Of a DNA stretch of 64,000 nucleotides, positions 52,301 through 60,141 are shown piece by piece. Position 1 is the first letter of the stretch. Every line of letters begins with the position of its first letter. Location: contig DGHT01000030.1 of NCBI GenBank assembly GCA_002392765.1, positions 1 to 64,000 of the forward strand, given 5' to 3'. This DNA comes from Verrucomicrobia bacterium UBA3841 (lineage in GTDB: Bacteria > Verrucomicrobiota > Kiritimatiellia > RFP12 > UBA1067). Position numbers and translations under genes: made by a program. The notes beneath the pieces are model-generated. The model did no database searches and was not told the DNA's origin. It worked only from the letters and a program-made list of their open reading frames with translations.

Positions 52301-52578
52301 ACGCCAATGTTGCGGGCGATGATGAGGATTTGGACGAGGCGGCTGGCGCGTACAAGGTGGAGGGCAGCTGGACATTCTCCGCGTCGAAGGTGAAGGACGT
52401 CAACGGAAACCTCAAGAATGTTGCTGGCTACTATACCGAAGAACTAGTGAACGGTGCATGGACCAACAAGTCCTGGCACGAGGGTGCAAGCTACACATAT
52501 CAGGAGGGTGTTGACGCGGCAACCGTCCGCTTGACCTGGAGCGGTCCGCGTCCCGGAACAGCGGTGATCGTCAGGTAG
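49309..52578 (+). CDS. secreted triple LamG-module surface protein, probably phase-variable
   Basis: 1089 residues. The signal peptide (MKRTKVAVIGGGGQKCAISA, cleavage near SAFAG) contains four Gly codons from a run of 12 G. Three repeats of about 350 residues follow, each beginning with a LamG-like module: DGLVLHYDGIRNAG (about 50), NGLVVHFDGIRNQG (about 415) and AGLALHYDGKLNAG (about 750), with TTWVNLGTGG, TTWINLGSGG and TKWVNLGS equivalents. Each module ends in a linker of the form (R/D)YFxxxxVTNVVV leading into an Ig-like segment. LamG folds usually bind carbohydrates or host proteins, so adhesion is likely. It has its own promoter. A change of 1 or 2 bases in the G run would stop translation soon after. 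Confidence 0.8.
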   Translation: MKRTKVAVIGGGGQKCAISAFALVAAMSAFAGVKYWDNPDFKSFDVGDYVQDGLVLHYDGIRNAGPNAAHDHNATTWVNLGTGGADYDMAKKGSPTSSYWTDSGFYFEGKTWFVTPNQVSLGTAYETEILVDAAYAKQVSIGYILFTSTAYPRKDDSGWRFGSIGIRKNGATFNQTIDGTTYNATLCLNTDGSPSAGTVKRPVLLDPTFEYMTAVANETYTCIFTGLDEPTGAPGRSGLASGNTILTGNSLYFFLGGHNNNDSSETTTAETLTGMIRSFRHYSAPISREQRAWNRVVDEARYFHRRGALPVTNVVVAVTGINGIEDDHFALDGDGYTFTTPTSRTIEGKRYSLDGYTLETWNGSSWVSDGAGTHAGNSAAISDTTGKVRLTWQYSRPAGEGQLAHYDVSDYVKNGLVVHFDGIRNQGVSSPHSNDATTWINLGSGGSANNATNTLGTSGGYWTDDGYRFGGYGTKFVVETAHTWHTDHTVQTLVDAAYADNKASSDGNYVFSSSWNKGALIVRGGDSTKTVWFHTQGLAHKAMPCVANQDLERFTYATAIHNGTAGTACVFTGTEPPTSGEITAGFLSYESSMAEYTSKTAIGGWGGNVAQYLVGKVKNFRYYSRVLTNDELAQNRKVDEYRFFGRYVVTNVLVQSTYSYLQGNEKAGPYEVEGSYTFTAPESVTAPNGITYACAGYTVETQNGIGWANATDYTGTSYLYNTSAGTVRLTWKWKATSGIRTAADYSLDDLSPAGLALHYDGKLNAGVGAAHSDTATKWVNLGSRPGMDLTRATASGATSEQIGSWTVDGYAFGGKSQFNSAGGQQWATTFSAQALVDASYADNTHVSGNYIAATTWKMFGMQIDGSRKVGRFNAQSDEDYAHRPNYSTATGIDYMTAIHDAATQTAVVFPGTKAPTGGSVTDGYMHFDSFNGIENNAFRLGGWGGGPGGSQNLVGTVKTFRYYDRVLTEEELVRNRNVDSARYFGELAVTNVVVTTKYANVAGDDEDLDEAAGAYKVEGSWTFSASKVKDVNGNLKNVAGYYTEELVNGAWTNKSWHEGASYTYQEGVDAATVRLTWSGPRPGTAVIVR
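49336..49347 (+). repeat. 12-G homopolymer in the signal peptide
   Basis: An uninterrupted run of 12 guanines ten codons into the LamG gene. In the present length the frame is open. Loss or gain of one or two G shifts it, and no in-frame restart follows: the ATG at 49353 meets TAG after three codons. Confidence 0.9.
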
Positions 52579-52633
52579 GGGAGAGTTGGGAATGGGGAAC
52601 TCCAAAGAAACTCTGTGCCCCTGTGCCTCTGTG

Positions 52634-52662
52634 TTAGATTTAAAACAAAAAGAGAAATCTAA
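52634..52662 (+). repeat. inverted repeat just before the phosphoesterase start
   Basis: TTAGATTT (52634-52641) and AAATCTAA (55-62 of the same block, 52655-52662) can pair around an A-rich loop ending right at the start codon. It would cover the weak ribosome-binding site (AAAGAGAAA) and may dampen translation. Confidence 0.5.
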
Positions 52663-53658
52663 ATGAACAGAAGAGACTTTCTGCGAAGTGCTGTCGCAAT
52701 AGCGGCGGCGGGTGCGGTTGGCAGAACGGCGAGAGCGCAAGGCGAGCCTGCTGCGGAAACGCCCCGTCCCGCTCCGGGCGCGCTCGATCCGTATTCGATC
52801 GGCGTCATAAGCGACATCCACACCGGGATGCCCTGGTCAAGGCAGCAGTACCGCACTGGCCGGGAGTATCCGTGGACGCCGGATGCGCAGAAAACTCTTG
52901 TGGGCGAGATTCTTTCGCTCCCCAATCCGCCCGCAAACGTCATCGGTCTCGGCGATATTTCGCTTGCGTTCAGCGAGCCGGGCGACTACAAACTCGCTGC
53001 GGAGGTTCTGAAGCCGCTGACGGACGCGGGCATCAAAGTGACGCTTGCGATGGGCAACCATGATCTGCGCGCCGAGTTTCTGAAATACTTCCCCGAATAC
53101 GACAGGACGACGAAGGTGCCGGGGCGTTTTGTCTCCGTCGTGGAGACTCCCCATGCCGACTTCATCCTCCTCGATTCGCTCAAGGAGCCCGACAAACGCG
53201 GCAGCTACAAGGCGCTGGAATCGTGCGAACTCGGCGACGCGCAGCGGAAGTGGCTGGAGGCGACACTGCCGGAGCTCAAAAAACCGACATTCGTATGTTC
53301 GCACCACACGGCGGGCGCGCTCAAGATCGACCGTCTGTGCGCGAAGGCGCCGATGGTCGCCGGGTATCTGCACGGACACCACCACACCTGGATGACGAAC
53401 TACATTTATTCCGGTTATTCCGACCATGCGAAAGAAGTCCGCATGATGGGTTTCCCGTCGTTCGGTCTCGACCACGACGTGGGCTGGGGTCTGATCCGCA
53501 CGACGCCGGGGCGCGCGGTGCTGGAATGCCGCTCCCGCGACCACTATTTCCCGACAAAGCGTCCGGACGCCGAGAGGCCGCGGTCGTGGGATGCGTTCGT
53601 GCGCGACTGGAACGGCCGCAAAATCGTGTTCGAGTTCGACAGCGTCCCGCACGTTTAG
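52663..53658 (+). CDS. Tat-exported calcineurin-like phosphoesterase
   Basis: 331 residues. A twin-arginine signal (MNRRDFLRSAVAIAAAGAV, with a possible cleavage after ARA) precedes a metallophosphatase domain with all main motifs: SDIH (about 48), GLGDIS, MGNHD, CSHHTAG and LHGHHHTW. These ligate the two metal ions. It hydrolyses phosphoesters outside the cytoplasm; the natural substrate is unknown. The gene stands alone between the LamG and caspase-like genes, 84 bases after the former, and may share its transcript. The family call is strong. Confidence 0.88.
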   Translation: MNRRDFLRSAVAIAAAGAVGRTARAQGEPAAETPRPAPGALDPYSIGVISDIHTGMPWSRQQYRTGREYPWTPDAQKTLVGEILSLPNPPANVIGLGDISLAFSEPGDYKLAAEVLKPLTDAGIKVTLAMGNHDLRAEFLKYFPEYDRTTKVPGRFVSVVETPHADFILLDSLKEPDKRGSYKALESCELGDAQRKWLEATLPELKKPTFVCSHHTAGALKIDRLCAKAPMVAGYLHGHHHTWMTNYIYSGYSDHAKEVRMMGFPSFGLDHDVGWGLIRTTPGRAVLECRSRDHYFPTKRPDAERPRSWDAFVRDWNGRKIVFEFDSVPHV

Positions 53659-53693
53659 AGGAATTTTTTTCCCGAGCGACGACAATTTTTTTT

Positions 53694-53722
53694 TTGACAT
53701 GCTGTCGGTTTTTTGCTATGAT
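53694..53722 (+). promoter_or_regulatory. promoter of the caspase-like gene
   Basis: TTGACA (53694-53699), a 17-base spacer and TATGAT (53717-53722). GAGGAG at 53743-53748 is the ribosome-binding site. The -35 is preceded by a run of T. Confidence 0.8.
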
Positions 53723-53754
53723 TTGTTGCAAATCCACAGCACGAGGAGAAAAAT

Positions 53755-56700
53755 ATGAAAAATCGCGCTCTCTCAGCAGTCGCCGCAGGCATATTCGCCG
53801 CAGGCGCAATATACGCCATTCCAGAGCTCCCCTCGACATCCCCGCAAGTAGAAACCGTCAAGTCCGTATGGACGGAATCCGTAGCGGCGCGGTCATCCGC
53901 CGTGCGAGGCGGAACGTACTACGGACTGTTCGTAGGCGTGAACAAATATGCGCCGGCGATGGAAGCCTCGTCTTTGAGCGGGTGCGTCAACGACGTCTAC
54001 AACGCCAAGGACGCATACACCGATCCGGTTGGCGGAAAATGCAGCGCCGGAAATGCAATCATCCTGACGGATTCCTCTGCGAAATATTCGACTGTAAGGG
54101 ATAAATTCCAATCGCTTGCCGCGAAGGCCGTGTCCGGAGATGTCGTTCTGTACGAACATTCAAGCCATGGCGGACTTTACGACGAATCCTCCAAAGGCGC
54201 ATTCATCTGCGCATACGACGATTATTATCTTGACACCGAGTTCGCCGACGACCTAGCTCTTTTCAAAAGCGGCGTAAAAGTCATCGTCGTTCTCGACACC
54301 TGCCATTCAGGCGCCATGTTCAGGGATGCCTCGGCGTGGAATTTCGCCCGCCGAGTGCAGACCATGGTCGACGAACGCATCGCCAAGTCCGGCAATGGAA
54401 CGAGATCTGGCGCATCGATCGGATGGATAACAGCTGCAAATTGGGACGAACCGTCGTCCGACGGCGGATGGTACGACAACTCCTACGGGCACGCCGGATG
54501 GGGCGGCGCGTTCACTTTCGCGTTCCTTGAAGGATGGACGAAGAATTACGCCGACTCCAACAATGACGGAATTTTGAATTTCAAGGAATTGTTTGTCTAC
54601 TCCCGCGACAATTGCAAAGCATCAAGCGCGCAGAGCCTGAATGAATCCGTGCTACAGAGTGTAATCGCCAAAGGCAGCGCCGACAACGCCACGTACATCA
54701 CGGTAGACGGCGAAAGCGAGAACATCAAGTGGACATACAACAGCGGAAAGGCGCAGAGCGACCATTTCGCGCTTGGATGCAACGGTGCGTGGACTGTCAC
54801 CGTTTACGGATCATGGATCAGAAACATCCAGCCGTCCAGCGGAACCGGCGACGCAACAGTGTATTTCACGCTTGACGCGAATACGCAGGCCGGGCAAAGA
54901 ACCGGATCGATTGTCATAGCAAGCGGCTCGCTCGCATATACAATCACCATCGTCCAGCCTTCCATGACGCCGATAACCGTCACATTCGACGGCAACGGCG
55001 GCAAACCCGGCAAACAGAACGTGCGCATAGCGCCCGGAGCGCAGTGGTACACCGCGTACGTGGACCGGCCGTCGAGAAGCGGCTATATTTTCAACGGCTG
55101 GTGGACAGACAAGACGGGCGGTGAAAACATCGACATCGACAGCGGCATCTGCTCTTTCACGGCCAACACGACGTTATACGCGCACTGGCTTAAACAATAT
55201 ACCGCCACAGCGAACGGGGGTATGATATATCTGATTCAGCTGGAAGGCGGCGATATCTCGCTTGTCCCGGTCGGAAACAGATATACGTTCTTCAACGGCG
55301 AAATCTTCGCGGTATACCCCGACGACAAGGCGGGGCAGGTGTTCAGCCACTGGACGTCATCGGCCGACAAATTCGACCTGGGGGAGGGCTACGCCCCGCG
55401 CGACAAATTGAATCTTGTTGAGATGCCGGAAGCCAATATTTCCTTGACTGCCAATTATCTGACCAATCCGGGATACATAACCGTAAATCCAAGATGGACG
55501 AATCCGACGGACAACGATGTTTCCGATGCGGATCTGGAGGATATGGTGAAATCGTGCCAGTGGTCGGTCGACGGCAAGACATGGACGTCGATGAAAGCCT
55601 CCGCCGTATACCCGGTAAAGACGGGGTCGGTCACCGTCTCGTACAGATCGAAAGATCCCCGTTGGCTTGCACCGCCGGCGCAGAAAATCACCGCTGACAG
55701 GAATCGTTTCAACGATTTGTACCCGCTCGTCACAAGGGTGTCGGTAGTGGAGGCGGAGGCCGCTCCGGAAGACGGCAACGCTTCGGGTTCCGTCACGCTT
55801 TCTCCGGCGAACGGACAGGTCGTGCCTGGAAAACAGGTAGTTCTAACCGCAAAACCCGGCAAAGATTCCGTATTTGCCTATTGGGAGTCGGACGAGGGTT
55901 ATATCTTCCCGGCGTCACTCAAATTGGCACCTTCGCAGGATGCTAAATACAAAGCGGTGTTCAAGCACAAGGCAACTATCGCCGCGCCTGTCATAACAGC
56001 AAGCAATGTAGAATGGTCCAGAAACAGCATGGTGGGCGTGGCATTCGAAATGGCCATCGGCGTTGCGCTTGAAGCGCGTCCGGCGAAGTTCTCGGCTTCC
56101 GGGCTCCCTCCCGGACTGAAAATCGACCCGCAATCGGGCATAATATCCGGCATTCCTTCAAAACCAGGCTCGTATACGGCGTCCGTTACCGTAACAAGCA
56201 GCGCCAGCTCGTCCGCAAAAAACACAAGAAACATACGCATCGACGTTAATCCACTTCCCGACTGGGCGAAAGGTTCGTTTTCGGGAATCATCTATTGGGA
56301 ATACTACGATGACGAGGACAACTCATGGTATATGGAATCGGGAACATACGGCTCGGGCTCGTTCACCGTGGCGGAAACAGGCAAGATAAGCGGCAAGATA
56401 TCCCAGTACGGAACGAACTCGACATTCACCGCGCTTTCCTACGACGCAGGAAGCAGCACCGACGGCGATGAATCCGAATGGATTCTTTTGATACGCGGAG
56501 AAATGAAGACGGGGAAAACCGTCAAGAACATCTTGCTTGCAGTTCAGCAAGAAGAAGCTCCCAATCCGTTTCTTTCCAACGGATACTGCTACGGCTTCGA
56601 AGATTGGGACGGCTATAGTTTTATGTTCTGGCGCAACATGTGGCAGGACAAGGATTCCTCGTACGCAGCCTCGCAGGCGATTGCCGATGTCAAAGGCTTG

Positions 56701-57621
56701 TATACGATGTCCATATCCTCCCATGCGGGTGACGGCGGCAACTGGGGACACGGCTGGCTCTCCACCTCAATTCCGGCCAACGGCACGGTGAAGACGACAG
56801 GGAAGCTCGCCGATGGAACGGCGATATCGATAACATCACCGCTTCTTTACGATCCGGTATACGGGGGATATTTCACGCTCTTGTACGGAGCACCGTCCTC
56901 ATACAAAGGCGGATCGGCGTTCTTTATGCCCGTCTTCGACGTGGAAGGGGATGTGTTCAGCACCGGTATTTCGCAATGGACGAACTTTGACCCGGCAGCC
57001 ACATCGACTTATGGAGAAGGTTTCAGGCGCTCACCCGGATTTGTGGGATATTGGTACAATCCAAGCGTATCCATGTCCGATTTGGATATTTGGGATATGG
57101 TGTTCTCCGCAGACCAGCCGGCCCTTTACGCAAGCTCGCTTAAATACACGTACTACAACGACTACGGCATCAAAACGACGGTAAGCCTTCCATGGTGGTG
57201 GGACCCTGTAGACACGTCGAAACAAATCGGAAATATCGTGTATGCCAATTATTCAGGAACGGGATTCATAACGGGAAAAGCGACCAAACCGGTGCAGACA
57301 GGCGGCAAATGGGTGTATCAAGGGAAAAACGACGCTGGTTTGACTATTACTTTCAACCCGGCGACAGGCGTTTTCAAGGGGACTTACACCTTCTGGTACG
57401 ACTACTGGAAAGAACTTGATGCGACTTCGGCGACGCCAACACTGCGTTCGCCTGTCCACACCTCAAAGAAAGTGAATTTTGAAGGTGTGCTGGTCTGGAA
57501 CTACAATTTGGGCGGATTTTTCACATGGGATGATGTATCGTTCTACATCGATCCGAAAACCGGCAAGGAAAAATCCTACAAGTTCAAGCAGTCTTGCAAA
57601 GTCGGTCTTGATATTCAGTAG
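53755..57621 (+). CDS. secreted caspase-like (C14) protein with BACON, InlB-type and Ig-like repeats
   Basis: 1288 residues. A signal peptide (1-22, ending GAIYA) precedes a caspase-fold peptidase (about 45-310) with the dyad His138 (HSSHGG) and Cys183 (LDTCHSG). Next come a BACON domain (about 325-400, GCNGAWTVTVYGSWIRNIQP), a Listeria-Bacteroides InlB-type repeat (about 402-475, VTFDGNGGKPG...GYIFNGWWT), a second such region, and a He_PIG Ig-like domain (about 775-840, GLPPGLKIDPQSGIISGIPS). A long beta-rich tail (SGSFTVAETGKISGKI and similar) ends the protein. BACON and InlB repeats suggest binding to mucin or host proteins. An exported caspase-like enzyme could act on surface proteins or as an effector; neither is proven. 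A strong terminator follows. Confidence 0.85.
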   Translation: MKNRALSAVAAGIFAAGAIYAIPELPSTSPQVETVKSVWTESVAARSSAVRGGTYYGLFVGVNKYAPAMEASSLSGCVNDVYNAKDAYTDPVGGKCSAGNAIILTDSSAKYSTVRDKFQSLAAKAVSGDVVLYEHSSHGGLYDESSKGAFICAYDDYYLDTEFADDLALFKSGVKVIVVLDTCHSGAMFRDASAWNFARRVQTMVDERIAKSGNGTRSGASIGWITAANWDEPSSDGGWYDNSYGHAGWGGAFTFAFLEGWTKNYADSNNDGILNFKELFVYSRDNCKASSAQSLNESVLQSVIAKGSADNATYITVDGESENIKWTYNSGKAQSDHFALGCNGAWTVTVYGSWIRNIQPSSGTGDATVYFTLDANTQAGQRTGSIVIASGSLAYTITIVQPSMTPITVTFDGNGGKPGKQNVRIAPGAQWYTAYVDRPSRSGYIFNGWWTDKTGGENIDIDSGICSFTANTTLYAHWLKQYTATANGGMIYLIQLEGGDISLVPVGNRYTFFNGEIFAVYPDDKAGQVFSHWTSSADKFDLGEGYAPRDKLNLVEMPEANISLTANYLTNPGYITVNPRWTNPTDNDVSDADLEDMVKSCQWSVDGKTWTSMKASAVYPVKTGSVTVSYRSKDPRWLAPPAQKITADRNRFNDLYPLVTRVSVVEAEAAPEDGNASGSVTLSPANGQVVPGKQVVLTAKPGKDSVFAYWESDEGYIFPASLKLAPSQDAKYKAVFKHKATIAAPVITASNVEWSRNSMVGVAFEMAIGVALEARPAKFSASGLPPGLKIDPQSGIISGIPSKPGSYTASVTVTSSASSSAKNTRNIRIDVNPLPDWAKGSFSGIIYWEYYDDEDNSWYMESGTYGSGSFTVAETGKISGKISQYGTNSTFTALSYDAGSSTDGDESEWILLIRGEMKTGKTVKNILLAVQQEEAPNPFLSNGYCYGFEDWDGYSFMFWRNMWQDKDSSYAASQAIADVKGLYTMSISSHAGDGGNWGHGWLSTSIPANGTVKTTGKLADGTAISITSPLLYDPVYGGYFTLLYGAPSSYKGGSAFFMPVFDVEGDVFSTGISQWTNFDPAATSTYGEGFRRSPGFVGYWYNPSVSMSDLDIWDMVFSADQPALYASSLKYTYYNDYGIKTTVSLPWWWDPVDTSKQIGNIVYANYSGTGFITGKATKPVQTGGKWVYQGKNDAGLTITFNPATGVFKGTYTFWYDYWKELDATSATPTLRSPVHTSKKVNFEGVLVWNYNLGGFFTWDDVSFYIDPKTGKEKSYKFKQSCKVGLDIQ

Positions 57622-57673
57622 AGAAAGCCGGCGCTAAAGGCGCCAGCCTTCCCGGGGCGGCGCGAACGGGACG

Positions 57674-57703
57674 GACGGCCGGTCATGCGACCGGCCGTCT
57701 TTT
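57674..57703 (+). terminator. rho-independent terminator, bidirectional
   Basis: A perfect 11-bp stem GACGGCCGGTC/GACCGGCCGTC (57674-57684 and 57689-57699) with loop ATGC is followed by TTTT and a T-rich tail. It lies between convergent genes and can serve both, with a weaker tail for the minus-strand gene. Confidence 0.88.
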
Positions 57704-57712
57704 GGCTTTTGC

Positions 57713-58243
57713 TTAGATGTAGCAGAATATCGTTCCGTCCGCGAAGCGCTTGGTGCCGTCGGGATAGCAGTAGAGAATGCAGTACACGCCATCGATCAGC
57801 ACTTCCTCCGTCCAGTAGTAGTCGTCAACCAGGAATACAGGCGGGAGGATGACTGCATGGCGTTCGCCGATGTGGTGCCTGTACGGGTGTATCCTGCCGC
57901 AAGGCCTGTGGTTTTCCGGCCTTGGCGGAGGCGTGTGGCTCGCGTGACGCCTGCCTCCGTGCTGGACGCGGGGCGGAGCTTTGTGTCCAGCCCTGTGCTG
58001 CGGCGCACCGTGCCGCTGCGGAGCGGGGCGCGTCCGTTCGTGCCGTGCGTGTCCCGCGTGTCCGGGCTGCGGCGCGGGCTGGGCGCGGTGTGCGCGGGCG
58101 GCTTTCGGCTGCTGCGCTTGGTGCGCGGACGCCGGGCGGGGCTCCGGTGCGTTTCTGCCTTTGTGCGGAGCCGCGACGGCGGTTGCGCAGACGGCGGCAA
58201 ATGCAATGCCCGCGATCATGAGTTTCTTGATATTGTTGTCCAT
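57713..58243 (-). CDS. secreted His/Pro/Ala-rich protein
   Basis: 176 residues on the minus strand. A signal peptide (MDNNIKKLMIAGIAFAAVCA, ending AVAA near residue 25) precedes about 90 residues very rich in His, Pro, Arg and Ala (HAGHARHERTRP, QHRAGHKAPPR), then a folded-looking end (ILPPVFLVDDYYWTEEVLID, GTKRFADGTIFCYI). Such His-rich stretches can bind metal ions. GAAGGTG lies upstream of the start. It is convergent with the caspase-like gene, and the strong opposite-strand frames here are compositional. The family is not recognised. Confidence 0.7.
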   Translation of the reverse strand: MDNNIKKLMIAGIAFAAVCATAVAAPHKGRNAPEPRPASAHQAQQPKAARAHRAQPAPQPGHAGHARHERTRPAPQRHGAPQHRAGHKAPPRVQHGGRRHASHTPPPRPENHRPCGRIHPYRHHIGERHAVILPPVFLVDDYYWTEEVLIDGVYCILYCYPDGTKRFADGTIFCYI

Positions 58244-58383
58244 AGAACACCTTCACTTTCTTTGTTTGATGTTTCGCAGGAGCCAATCTCCCGCTTATGT
58301 CTGCATAGGGGTGCGAATTCGCGGTTGCTGACAAAAAAGTCAAAGATTGCGGCTGCCATGGGATCGGACCCCATGGCAAGCTG

Positions 58384-58569
58384 CTAACTGGGAAAGCACC
58401 CCCTGCTATGGCATCGCGAATGCGACTAGACTCTTAAACGGGCGGGACGCCACCCCGCATTGAGCTCGACTTCGTCGACTTCGGCCTTTGGCCTCTGGGG
58501 ATATGTTCCCCCAGTAAGCTCGCCTTCGGCTCGGGGGATATGTTCTCTCAGTGTGGCTTTCCCAGTTAG
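58384..58569. repeat. 186-bp element with perfect 14-bp terminal inverted repeats
   Basis: CTAACTGGGAAAGC (58384-58397) and GCTTTCCCAGTTAG (58556-58569) bound an intergenic segment with internal palindromes and a 12-base direct repeat GGGGATATGTTC (58497-58508, 58534-58545). It encodes nothing recognisable. It looks like a non-autonomous mobile element; no target-site duplication is clear. Confidence 0.6.
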
Positions 58570-58666
58570 TGACGGAGCAAGATGCTCCATCTCCTTGATA
58601 AATTCCACAATTGCATAATTTCACAATCCTCCGTTCCTCTTCCTTTTCCAAACGGCGTATTCGCTA

Positions 58667-58696
58667 TTGCATTTGAAGGGGAGTTTTTGATATAAT
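58667..58696 (+). promoter_or_regulatory. promoter, extended -10
   Basis: TTGCAT (58667-58672), an 18-base spacer and TATAAT (58691-58696) preceded by TGA. It faces the secreted-protein gene at 58783, about 85 bases downstream. Confidence 0.65.
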
Positions 58697-58782
58697 TCCA
58701 CATGACGTTCTGTTTGCCCGGCGACCGGACGCGCGGCGGGGGCGGCAGGTATTCCACTTAAAAGGCATCGAGGCGGAACATC

Positions 58783-60114
58783 ATGGGAAAAATCCTGATA
58801 CTTGCGGTTGGCGCGGCGATTGCCGCATCCACCGCGCTGGCAGACGCGACACGCGACGAACAAGCCTTCAAACGGCGGCTCGGGTACGCAGGGCACTATG
58901 TGAAGGAGTTCGAGCAGGAGGTCGCCCGGCAGCGGGGCGGCGAGAAAAGGGTCTGGCACACAAAAAACGACGCGCTGCAGAAGGTTCAGGAGTTGAAGAG
59001 CGATTTCCCGGACGATCCGGAAGTAGAGGCGCTTTTCCAGCGCGTGAAAAAGGCGCTGATGGCGTCCAAGGGCGATTTTACGGACATAAAGGCCGAGTGG
59101 ACAGCCTATCTGCACAACGAGGAGAATCTCCGCGAACTCATATCGAAAGCCGGCGAGGAGAAGTGGCGCGGACTTATTGCCGCGAACCAGGGCAAGTGTC
59201 TCGAAAAACTGTTTCCGGCTCCGGATTCGGAGGAAATCGCGCTTGACGACATCAGGGGCACCTACGTGGTTCTTGATGACGTGGAATATCCCGCCAACCA
59301 GTTCTACGGCGCCACGGGTGAATACATTTACTGCGGCAAACCGTCAAGCGGCTACTATTTCATAAGCCTTGGGGGAAGGGCGTGGCTGGGCCCGTACGAA
59401 GCCGTTAAAAGGTATCGCCGCATGGTGGATACCGGTCTCGAAGACGTGAAGAAATGGACGGTTCTCGGGGAAATAGCCGGCATTACGTGCGAAAACACGA
59501 ACGGCGGCGAAGAACCTGTCGGCGACTATTTCTACGGATGGGTCGTAAAGCCGGTCGCGATCATGGTTCCGGGCCGCGTCGTCGCGATTTTCGACAAGGA
59601 CGCCGAATCTTCCGGACGTTTCGTCGGGGAGGATATGATCGATCAGATCAAAAACGGCTGGTACACCGTAAAGGAAATTCCGGCGGACGTCACTCCGGAG
59701 CGCCTCATGGAAATATTCATGACAGCGATAAAGGAAAAGAATTACAAGCTGTATCTCGACTGCATAGACCCGCAGGTTTTCGGCGGCAAGTACGGCGAGG
59801 ACGAGGCGTGCAGATACCATTGGGACCTCCATCAGGAGCGCTTCCACCGCGAGTACGTGCATGCAACGTTCGGCAAGGCTAAAATCACCGTCCAGAAGGG
59901 TTTCGACGATTCGAACGAACTCGAAAACTTCTTCCTCGACGACAGCCAGAAATCGACTCTCGAGAAAATCGGCGGAGAAAAGGTCGAGCAGGCGGTCGTG
60001 GAAAGCCGCGCGTTCGACAAGAACGGGAAACAGCTCGGCTCTCCGCACGAACACCGCCTGATCCGTCGCAACGGCGGAAGGTGGTACGTACTGGACTACG
60101 CGCCGAGATTCTGA
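58783..60114 (+). CDS. secreted unknown protein
   Basis: 443 residues, not recognised. The signal peptide (MGKILILAVGAAIAASTALA) is followed by a charged helical region (about 21-130: FKRRLGYAGHYVKEFEQEVAR, KVQELKSDFPDD) and a mixed alpha/beta part (about 135-443) with FLDDSQKS and NGGRWYVLDYAPRF, the last reminding of NTF2/DUF4878-like lipoprotein ends (only a weak analogy). It is followed 27 bases later by another secreted unknown with a similar helical character, so they likely form a pair. Periplasmic location is likely; function cannot be given. Confidence 0.7.
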   Translation: MGKILILAVGAAIAASTALADATRDEQAFKRRLGYAGHYVKEFEQEVARQRGGEKRVWHTKNDALQKVQELKSDFPDDPEVEALFQRVKKALMASKGDFTDIKAEWTAYLHNEENLRELISKAGEEKWRGLIAANQGKCLEKLFPAPDSEEIALDDIRGTYVVLDDVEYPANQFYGATGEYIYCGKPSSGYYFISLGGRAWLGPYEAVKRYRRMVDTGLEDVKKWTVLGEIAGITCENTNGGEEPVGDYFYGWVVKPVAIMVPGRVVAIFDKDAESSGRFVGEDMIDQIKNGWYTVKEIPADVTPERLMEIFMTAIKEKNYKLYLDCIDPQVFGGKYGEDEACRYHWDLHQERFHREYVHATFGKAKITVQKGFDDSNELENFFLDDSQKSTLEKIGGEKVEQAVVESRAFDKNGKQLGSPHEHRLIRRNGGRWYVLDYAPRF

Positions 60115-60141
60115 CCCGGACCGAAACCGAAAAAGGACCGC

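Noticed and set aside
58248..58383. possible regulatory RNA upstream of the His-rich gene
   Set aside because: No stable conserved-looking structure or promoter could be made out beyond small palindromes, so I do not call it.
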